Assembly (NCBI RefSeq): GCF_000368865.1
Contig: NZ_KB849727.1
Location: 672,745 to 736,744 of the forward strand
Reading direction: 5' to 3'
Source: Acinetobacter bouvetii DSM 14964 = CIP 107468
GTDB taxonomy: Bacteria > Pseudomonadota > Gammaproteobacteria > Pseudomonadales > Moraxellaceae
Length of the DNA stretch: 64,000 bases
The position numbers were made by a program, and so were the translations under genes. Position 1 is the stretch's first letter; each line of letters starts with the position of its first letter. Below are positions 57,643 through 64,000 of the stretch, one piece after another. Under the pieces are notes generated by a model. It made no database searches, was not told the origin of the DNA, and saw nothing but the letters and a program-made list of their open reading frames with translations.

Positions 57643-57664
57643 AAAGCGGCTACCTAGCCGCTTT
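57643..57664. terminator. Terminator after csrA
   Basis: AAAGCGGCTA pairs with TAGCCGCTTT around CC; a T-rich tail follows. Confidence 0.75.
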
Positions 57665-57701
57665 AAACTTTTTAAGCATCTCAATTTTTACTTTTCTGCT
57701 T

Positions 57702-58280
57702 TTATTTCCCGCCCTGCTCAACAATCACTTTGCGCACCGGTCCAAAACTTCGGCGATGCTCATCAATCACACCATATTGCGCAATTGCTTCAAAATGAGC
57801 TTTGGTCGGATACCCTTTATGCTTAGCAAAACCATATTGCGGATATTTTGCATCCAGTTCCACCATTTCACGGTCACGGGTCACTTTTGCCAAAATACTG
57901 GCTGCTGAAATCTCAGGATGCAGCGCATCACCGCCCACCACCGCATCACAGCTCATGCTTAAGCCTTGGGGCACTTTATTGCCATCCACCAGCAAATGTT
58001 CCGGCTGAACTGAAAGCTTCTCTACAGCACGGCGCATCGCCAGCAGTGATGCCTGCAAAATATTGTATTCATCAATTTCAGCAGCAGAACATTCCGCAAT
58101 TGCCCAAGCTAAAGCCTTTTCCTGAATTTCAATAAATAACTTTTCCCGTTTTTTTTCACTGAGCTTTTTTGAATCGTTCAGTCCTTCAATCGGATTATTC
58201 GGATCCAATATCACAGCAGCAGCGACCACCGAACCCACCAAAGGTCCGCGTCCCGCTTCATCAGCACCTGCAATTTTCAT
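57702..58280 (-). CDS. rnhB: Ribonuclease HII
   Basis: A 192-residue RNase HII that cuts RNA in RNA-DNA hybrids and single ribonucleotides in DNA. The acidic active-site pattern is visible: [32 protein letters not shown], and [21 protein letters not shown], with HKGYPTKAH. Of two adjacent ATGs the second has better spacing to AAGG. It is downstream of a lipoprotein gene that has its own terminator. Confidence 0.96.
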   Translation of the reverse strand: MKIAGADEAGRGPLVGSVVAAAVILDPNNPIEGLNDSKKLSEKKREKLFIEIQEKALAWAIAECSAAEIDEYNILQASLLAMRRAVEKLSVQPEHLLVDGNKVPQGLSMSCDAVVGGDALHPEISAASILAKVTRDREMVELDAKYPQYGFAKHKGYPTKAHFEAIAQYGVIDEHRRSFGPVRKVIVEQGGK

Positions 58281-58304
58281 CATTACTACCTTTTTAATAT
58301 CATA

Positions 58305-58333
58305 AAAATAGGCTGAACCGGTCAGCCTATTTT
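58305..58333 (-). terminator. Terminator between the four-Cys lipoprotein and rnhB
   Basis: AAAATAGGCTGA pairs with TCAGCCTATTTT around ACCGG; T-rich on the minus-strand side. Confidence 0.8.
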
Positions 58334-58397
58334 CAAACTGCTATTTCATTTCAGCCATATTGAAAACAGCATTCGAATAGCGGCAAATCACTCATGC

Positions 58398-58781
58398 TTA
58401 GCTAACAGCTTCCTGCACACATGCATTAATTGTTTTAGACACAACATTGCTGACGATTGTAGCACGCGCATTCGGATCAAGCGCAGCCGTTGCCAAATCA
58501 ACAGCCGTGACGCTTTGCGGCGCTTTTTCACTGACACAGCCGCAAATCTCGGATTGAATATTTTGCTTTTGTGTTGAAGTCATTACTTTAGTGGCGGTTT
58601 GCCATGCTGGAAGCGTATTTAATTCAGTTGTGCATTTTGCGTTAATCGCAATTTTGATCGCAGCCATTCCCAGCTGCTGTGTCGCAGTCTGTGCGCCAGT
58701 TGAAGTCGTCGATGTGCCGGTTGCTGTACAAGCCGAAAGAACGATTGCGAGTGGCGCCATAACAGCAAGAAGTTTTTTCAC
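58398..58781 (-). CDS. Four-cysteine lipoprotein of unknown function (paralog A)
   Basis: A 127-residue protein with lipobox LSAC (Cys18), a Thr/Ser/Gln linker, then a domain with cysteine pattern C...CxC...C: NAKCTTEL, EICGCVSEKA and NACVQEA. The same pattern and spacing, with Trp, Met-Thr, CxCVS and Leu-Ala-x-Ala-Ala in common, appears in the gene at 59596. Probably periplasmic, anchored to the outer membrane. No function recognised. It stands opposite to the cytochrome b561 gene. Confidence 0.8.
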   Translation of the reverse strand: MKKLLAVMAPLAIVLSACTATGTSTTSTGAQTATQQLGMAAIKIAINAKCTTELNTLPAWQTATKVMTSTQKQNIQSEICGCVSEKAPQSVTAVDLATAALDPNARATIVSNVVSKTINACVQEAVS

Positions 58782-58994
58782 TGCGTTTCCTTATCATGTT
58801 TATAAAATTCAGCAGCGCTATTTTGCCCAAAGTTGAAATTTTAAGAAATAGCTGCAATACAAATACACGGCAGATGTATATTAATAAAACATTATTGAGC
58901 GTTGCAGATTTTCAACGCTATGTTCTTAAATTTCACTTTCTTCCCGCTCAGATATAAAATAGGATCTATCAACCTCAAATAGCTTGATGCCAAA

Positions 58995-59549
58995 ATGAAA
59001 AATACAACTGGATACTACACGCGCACAGCACAGCTGCTGCATTGGCTTATGGCAATTATTTTTATCGCCGCATGGCTCATTGGATTTTACAGCGGCAATT
59101 TTTTAAGCTATGAAACAGATGGCAGCTTTAAAGGGGAAGTGATTACCCTGCATAAAAATATTGCAACTACCATCATCTTTTTAGTAGTCATCCGGATTTT
59201 CTGGCGCTACACTCACCCCGCGCCGGAGCTGCCTGCAAGCATGTTGCCGCTGATGAAAAAATTGGCACATTTGGGCCATTTAGCGCTTTATTTAGTTTTA
59301 CTTGCACTACCGATTACCGGCTGTCTGTTCAGCTGGAGCGCAGGCCATCCCGCCCCTGTACTGTATTTATTTGATATTCCGCGCTTAGTGCAGGAAGATC
59401 CGGATATCCTCGCGATTGTTAAACCGCTGCATATTTATATCTCATGGGCTGCTGGCCTGCTGCTTGCGGGTCACATACTGGCGGCTTTAAAGCATCACTT
59501 TATTGATAAAGACAACGTCTTAAGAAGCATGATCCACCAAGGCAAATAA
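58995..59549 (+). CDS. Cytochrome b561 family protein
   Basis: A 184-residue di-heme membrane protein with four helices: RTAQLLHWLMAIIFIAAWLIGF with the first heme His, LHKNIATTIIFLVVIRIFWRYTHP, HLGHLALYLVLLALPITG, and KPLHIYISWAAGLLLAGHILAALKHHF with further His ligands. This is the CybB type, which moves electrons between quinone and periplasmic acceptors such as superoxide. It lies between two related four-cysteine protein genes transcribed on the opposite strand. Confidence 0.94.
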   Translation: MKNTTGYYTRTAQLLHWLMAIIFIAAWLIGFYSGNFLSYETDGSFKGEVITLHKNIATTIIFLVVIRIFWRYTHPAPELPASMLPLMKKLAHLGHLALYLVLLALPITGCLFSWSAGHPAPVLYLFDIPRLVQEDPDILAIVKPLHIYISWAAGLLLAGHILAALKHHFIDKDNVLRSMIHQGK

Positions 59550-59575
59550 ACCGCAATTTCACCCTAACACCCATT

Positions 59576-59597
59576 AAAAGCGCCTTAAGGCGCTTTT
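59576..59597. terminator. Bidirectional terminator between cytochrome b561 and paralog B
   Basis: AAAAGCGCC pairs with GGCGCTTTT around TTAA, between convergent genes. Confidence 0.88.
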
Positions 59598-59946
59598 ACT
59601 TTTTCTGCTGTATGACACAGTTTTTTACCGTATTCAGCACAGCTGTTTTAATCAGCTGATTTTTAGCCTCAGCGCTTACTGCGGCATGCGCCAATTCTGA
59701 CGCCGGCACATCATTCAGCGCATTGGCACTGACACAGCTGCAGACATCCTGCTCAAATTGCCACTTATTGCCTGCTGTCATTAAAAACGTAGAAGCTTTC
59801 CATAAGTTAGAATCTTTCAATTCTAAAGCGCATTGATGTTCAATCACGGGATTCAGCATTTTCTGCATTGCAGACTGGCCGGCTTCTGCACTGCAAAAAT
59901 AGAGCATGCTGCAGAAAAATACAGATGCTTTGGCACATACATTCAT
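59596..59946 (-). CDS. Four-cysteine secreted protein of unknown function (paralog B)
   Basis: A 116-residue protein with a signal-like N-terminus (KASVFFCSMLYFCSAEAGQ). The mature domain matches the gene at 58398: HQCALELKDSNLWKASTFLMT, DVCSCVSANAL and KNCVIQ, with the same C...CxC...C spacing. Unlike its paralog it lacks a clear lipobox and is likely soluble in the periplasm. No function recognised. Confidence 0.78.
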   Translation of the reverse strand: MNVCAKASVFFCSMLYFCSAEAGQSAMQKMLNPVIEHQCALELKDSNLWKASTFLMTAGNKWQFEQDVCSCVSANALNDVPASELAHAAVSAEAKNQLIKTAVLNTVKNCVIQQKK

Positions 59947-59973
59947 TTTTGATGTCGATTCAATTTTCTTGAT

Positions 59974-60002
59974 TTAAAAAAAGGGCAGCTGATGCTGCCC
60001 TC
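59974..60002 (-). terminator. Terminator after the deaminase gene
   Basis: AGGGCAGC pairs with GCTGCCCT around TGAT, followed by seven T on the minus strand. Confidence 0.9.
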
Positions 60003-60016
60003 TATTCGCTCAGCGC

Positions 60017-61021
<1,005 letters not shown>

Positions 61022-61033
61022 TTATCCTCATAA

Positions 61034-61069
61034 AAATAAAAAAGGGTGTAAACTGAGTTTACACCCTTT
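61034..61069 (-). terminator. Terminator-like hairpin between the NCS2 permease and the deaminase gene
   Basis: AAAGGGTGTAAAC pairs with GTTTACACCCTTT around TGA, with a T-run on the minus strand that ends about 16 bases before the deaminase start codon. Confidence 0.88.
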
Positions 61070-61084
61070 GACTTGCCTGGCGAA

Positions 61085-62407
61085 TTAACCGCCAAACATC
61101 GCAAATTTCAATGCCCAAAGCGCAGCAATAATCCATACCATATACGGTACAGTTTTCGCTTTGCCAGTAAACAATTTAATTAATGCATAGCTGATGAAAC
61201 CCATTGCAATGCCGTCTGCAATTGAATAGGTAAACGGCATAAAGACAATGGTTAAGAATGCTGGAACTGCTTCCGTAATTTCATCCCATTCAATATGCAC
61301 AATCCCCTGAATCATCAGTACGCCAACAAACAGAAGCGCTGGCGCTGTGGCAAAGCCAGGCACCGATTGCGCTAATGGCGCTAAAAATAAGCACAGGACA
61401 AACAGGATAGCGACAACGACAGCAGTCAATCCTGTACGGCCGCCTGCAGCAACACCGGCAGAAGATTCAATATATGGCGTCGTAGATGATGTGCCTAATG
61501 CAGCGCCGGCAACAATCGCTGTCGAATCAGCGAATAAGGCTTTTTTCAAACGCGGCAGTTTGCCATCTTTCAACAGGCCTGCACGGTGTGATACACCAAC
61601 CAATGTCCCTGTTGAGTCAAATAAATCGACCAAAAAGAATACAAAGATGACGCCAATCAGACTCGCTTCAAACAAGCCTGAAAAATCCATTTGCATGAAC
61701 GTTGGCGCAATTGAAGGAATTTCACCGACTACGCCTTGGAACTGGTTATAGCCTAAAGCAGTAGAAATCGCTGTAATCACCAAAATACTGATGATAATTG
61801 AACCGCGGACTTTAAACTGATGCATGATCACAATTAACAAAAAGCCCAGCAGCGCTAACATTGCAGGAGGCTGACCCAGGTCGCCCAAGCCCACCAAAGT
61901 TGCATCATTTTTGACAATAATGCCTGCATTTTTCAATGCAACCAGCGCAAGGAACAAGCCAATACCGCCGCCAATCGCCAGTTTCAGCGACATTGGAATT
62001 GCATTGACAATTGCTTCTCGGATTTTGAACATGCTGATGGCAATAAAAATTAAGCCTGACACAAAGACTGCTGCCAAAGCCGTTTGCCAAGGCACACCCA
62101 TGCCTAAACACACTGAATAAGTAAAGTAGGCATTCAAGCCCATACCCGGCGCAAGCGCAATAGGATAGTTTGCAACCAGCCCCATTACCAAACAGCCGAT
62201 GGCTGCTGCAAGACAAGTTGCAACAAAGACAGCGCCATGATCCATGCCTGTTTCAGACAAAATCATTGGATTCACAATAATGATGTAACACATCGTAAGG
62301 AATGTCGTTACACCTGCTAATACCTCTGTTCTAAAGCTGGTTTTGTTTTCACTCAGCTTGAACAGGCGTTCAAGTATATTTTCTGAAGATGGATTAGGAG
62401 TCGTCAT
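61085..62407 (-). CDS. NCS2-family purine permease
   Basis: A 440-residue transporter of the AzgA/GhxP/PurP group with about twelve to fourteen membrane segments. It has TEVLAGVTTFLTMCYIIIVNP at the start, GLGDLGQPPAMLALLG in the middle, and FFLVDLFDSTGTLVGVSHRAG, the substrate-site block with its acidic residue. It likely imports adenine, guanine or hypoxanthine by proton symport. AGG precedes the ATG. The deaminase gene follows on the same strand. Confidence 0.93.
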   Translation of the reverse strand: MTTPNPSSENILERLFKLSENKTSFRTEVLAGVTTFLTMCYIIIVNPMILSETGMDHGAVFVATCLAAAIGCLVMGLVANYPIALAPGMGLNAYFTYSVCLGMGVPWQTALAAVFVSGLIFIAISMFKIREAIVNAIPMSLKLAIGGGIGLFLALVALKNAGIIVKNDATLVGLGDLGQPPAMLALLGFLLIVIMHQFKVRGSIIISILVITAISTALGYNQFQGVVGEIPSIAPTFMQMDFSGLFEASLIGVIFVFFLVDLFDSTGTLVGVSHRAGLLKDGKLPRLKKALFADSTAIVAGAALGTSSTTPYIESSAGVAAGGRTGLTAVVVAILFVLCLFLAPLAQSVPGFATAPALLFVGVLMIQGIVHIEWDEITEAVPAFLTIVFMPFTYSIADGIAMGFISYALIKLFTGKAKTVPYMVWIIAALWALKFAMFGG

Positions 62408-62447
62408 GACCTAGCCCCTATTGAGTAAACTTTATGCCCTAAGCACT

Positions 62448-62488
62448 CCACAAAATTAATCACAATTGAAATATCATTAATTTTGTGG
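62448..62488. promoter_or_regulatory. 13-bp inverted repeat upstream of the purine permease
   Basis: CCACAAAATTAAT and ATTAATTTTGTGG are separated by 15 bases and centred about 60 bases before the permease start. It fits a repressor operator or a leader hairpin; the purine riboswitch consensus is absent. Confidence 0.5.
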
Positions 62489-62593
62489 ATGTTCTAGCAA
62501 TCTGTATGCCAGCATTTTCATACTGCAAGAAAAAAATATTTATGCAATCAACCAATTAAGCGATATATTGCAAACAGCTAAACGGTCATCAAC

Positions 62594-62625
62594 AAAAAAG
62601 CTGCATAGTCTTATGCAGCTTCATT
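62594..62625 (-). terminator. Terminator downstream of the small membrane protein gene
   Basis: AGCTGCATA pairs with TATGCAGCT; T6 follows on the minus strand. It lies about 190 bases after the stop of the gene at 62813, so other small transcripts could also end here. Confidence 0.75.
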
Positions 62626-62812
62626 TACCTGAATTAAATCAGAAGCTTAAAAAGCAATAAACCGATCTAATTTTACATGCCGCAAATTATAACACATTGA
62701 TTTTTATTGTTTCTAAATTTTATTGCGCTGATAAATTTATTATATTTAAGATATTGGTTTTATTTAAAAGAAATTCGATTTTCTAAAAAAGTTAAGCTTT
62801 TTATCCTGCCGG
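62626..62812. other. AT-rich stretch, no gene seen
   Basis: About 190 bases of very AT-rich DNA, probably the 3' untranslated region of the small membrane protein gene. Confidence 0.4.
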
Positions 62813-63001
62813 CTATTTTTCTGCAGTTTGAGCAGGATTAAGCGCAAAAGAGCTGTCCATCTCTTCCACGTTTTGGGTCTGATTGACTTCATTCATCAGC
62901 TCATTCAGTTCCTGCTGCCTCTTGACCTCTGTATCTTTATAGACCACAAATCCCAAGATGCACACGAGCATAATAAAAAATGGAATGATAAGACTTTTCA
63001 T
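62813..63001 (-). CDS. 62-residue membrane-anchored protein
   Basis: A short protein with one N-terminal membrane helix (residues 4-21, IIPFFIMLVCILGFVVY) and an acidic, Gln/Asn-rich tail (ELNELMNEVNQTQNVEEMD). There is no signal-peptidase site. No family recognised and no strong ribosome site. A CRP-like palindrome lies about 60 bases upstream of the start. Confidence 0.6.
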   Translation of the reverse strand: MKSLIIPFFIMLVCILGFVVYKDTEVKRQQELNELMNEVNQTQNVEEMDSSFALNPAQTAEK

Positions 63002-63059
63002 AACTGGCTTTTATTGTTTACTTAACTTTTTATTATAATAACAAAACTAAAACACAAAG

Positions 63060-63075
63060 TGTGATTCAAATCACG
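63060..63075. promoter_or_regulatory. CRP/Vfr-like palindrome
   Basis: TGTGATTCAAATCACG matches the TGTGA-N6-TCACA pattern at nine of ten positions. It lies upstream of the 62-residue protein gene. Acinetobacter has a Vfr/CRP homolog, so use is plausible. Confidence 0.35.
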
Positions 63076-63323
63076 TTTCATTTGATTAATTTACTATTTT
63101 TATCTTATTTATCAGAAAATTTATAATTTATTTTAAAAATAAACTTACTTATAGTTACTGGCTAAATAAAAAATAGCCACCTGCTTCAGGCAATATTCTA
63201 TTTTTAATACAGCCGAAGTGAAGTACATACATTTCCTTTTTGCTGAGCATGCGGCACACCATTCAGCAATACGTATTCCCGGTAAAATGTATTGCTGAAA
63301 ATATGATTCAGGACTATTCATAA
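63076..63323. other. Intergenic region before yaaA end
   Basis: Together with the CRP-like site and the hairpin at 63324, this makes about 385 bases without a gene between 63001 and 63387. I see nothing else in it. Confidence 0.4.
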
Positions 63324-63372
63324 TTTGCCTGGCGCTTTATCGCATGAGCCAATAAAGCGCCATTCAGGCAAA
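63324..63372 (-). terminator. Long stem-loop after yaaA
   Basis: TTTGCCT and GGCGCTTTAT pair with ATAAAGCGCC and AGGCAAA, with a four-base bulge on one side. No T-run follows, so it may be a weak terminator or an mRNA end-protecting structure. Confidence 0.6.
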
Positions 63373-63386
63373 ATTAAATTAAGGCT

Positions 63387-64000
63387 TTAAGCGGCCTGCT
63401 CATCACGCTTAAACACCAATTCGCTTTGGGATGAGCTATCTGCATCAAAATAGTACCCTCCCGTATTAAATGACTTTAAGTCTTCAGCCCGTTCAATTTT
63501 ATGTTCAAGCATATAGCGCGCCATTAAACCGCGGGCTTTTTTGGCATAAAAACTGATGACTTTATATTTGCCATTTTTCTGATCCAAGAACACAGGCTTA
63601 ATAATCTGAGCTTGAATCCCGCTTTCCTTGACCGACTTGTAATACTCATCTGAAGCGATGTTTAGCAGAAGCTCAGAGCCGGCTTCCGCCAAGTCCTTAT
63701 TAATCATTTTCGTGATGTGGTCGCCCCAAAATTCATAAAGATTATGGCCGCGCGGGTTTTGCAGTTTCGTTCCCATTTCCAAACGGTACGGCATCATTAA
63801 ATCTAAGGGGCGCAATAGTCCATATAAGCCCGAAAGCATGCGCAAATGCTTTTGCGCATAATCGATTTGCTGATCATTCAGGCTATATGCATCTAGACCC
63901 GTATACACATCGCCTTTGAATGCAAACAGCGCCTGCCGCGCATTAGAAAAATTCAGGTCGGACTGCCAATCCCGAAAGCGCGCTGCGTTTAAAGTCGCGA
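63387..64000 (-). CDS. yaaA: Peroxide stress protein YaaA (5' end beyond the right edge)
   Basis: The frame is open from the stop at 63387 to the right edge (204 codons visible of a usual 255-260). It contains the family sequence [49 protein letters not shown] and the C-terminal [17 protein letters not shown]. YaaA lowers free iron during hydrogen-peroxide stress and has a DNA-binding fold. An internal GTG at 63908 is not the true start because conserved sequence continues upstream. The N-terminus is outside the window. Confidence 0.95.
   Translation of the reverse strand, partial: ATLNAARFRDWQSDLNFSNARQALFAFKGDVYTGLDAYSLNDQQIDYAQKHLRMLSGLYGLLRPLDLMMPYRLEMGTKLQNPRGHNLYEFWGDHITKMINKDLAEAGSELLLNIASDEYYKSVKESGIQAQIIKPVFLDQKNGKYKVISFYAKKARGLMARYMLEHKIERAEDLKSFNTGGYYFDADSSSQSELVFKRDEQAA

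Noticed and set aside
62408..62520. Purine riboswitch upstream of the NCS2 permease
   Set aside because: The three-way-junction consensus is absent; only an inverted repeat is present.

Overview
The window looks like chromosomal DNA of an Acinetobacter species. It is AT-rich, and the gene content and wording fit that genus: a Bap-type adhesin, a hisZ-purA pair, an alanine transaminase with an N-terminal extension, a type II NADH dehydrogenase and many short secreted proteins of unknown function. The genus call rests on recalled family resemblance, not on a search.

Layout. 1-2.4 kb: the N-terminus of a large surface adhesin running off the left edge, a long AT-rich non-coding stretch, a decayed IS5-like transposase, and a tRNA-Ile2(CAU) with its own promoter and terminator. 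2.7-7.9 kb: a 37-residue membrane microprotein, an acyltransferase, yebC, an Lrp-type regulator, a 446-residue Leu/Ser/Ala-rich repeat protein and a GST. 8.2-15.5 kb: a seven-gene sulfur-scavenging operon with two SfnB-like flavoproteins, an LLM-type flavin monooxygenase, two MetQ-like binding proteins, a MetN-like ATPase and a MetI-like permease. 15.6-22.5 kb: ychF, small secreted proteins, a DUF962 membrane protein, a Crp/Fnr regulator, azlCD and purT. 22.5-32.6 kb: glnD, dapC, msrB-gpx, alaA, an OafA-type acyltransferase and an MFS carrier. 32.8-41.7 kb: a Gln-rich microprotein, a DUF4124 protein, icd, rluE, an orphan membrane coiled-coil protein, an M61 peptidase, a D,D-carboxypeptidase and ndh. 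41.8-50 kb: slyD, an M48 lipoprotein, purA, hisZ, an acidic orphan, an Lrp regulator divergent from a second azlCD, and epd. 51-64 kb: two related secreted proteins (one apparently frameshifted), alaS, lysC, csrA, rnhB, two related four-cysteine proteins flanking a cytochrome b561, an adenine-deaminase-like enzyme with an NCS2 purine permease, a small membrane protein, and yaaA cut by the right edge.

Genes that work together: the sulfur operon (import, then desulfurization under sulfate limitation); purine salvage (NCS2 permease plus deaminase); methionine-sulfoxide and peroxide repair (msrB-gpx, overlapping by 4 nt); and two branched-chain amino-acid exporter pairs, one probably controlled by the divergent Lrp protein. 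Most transcription units end in clear stem-loop/T-tract terminators.

I saw no CRISPR array, prophage, plasmid origin or recognisable multi-gene defence island. The least explained items are the repeat protein at 5.7 kb, the orphan membrane coiled-coil gene at 36.2 kb squeezed between two terminators, the paired four-cysteine proteins at 58.4 and 59.6 kb, several microproteins, and strong RNA hairpins at hisZ, lysC, csrA and the gene at 17.1 kb.
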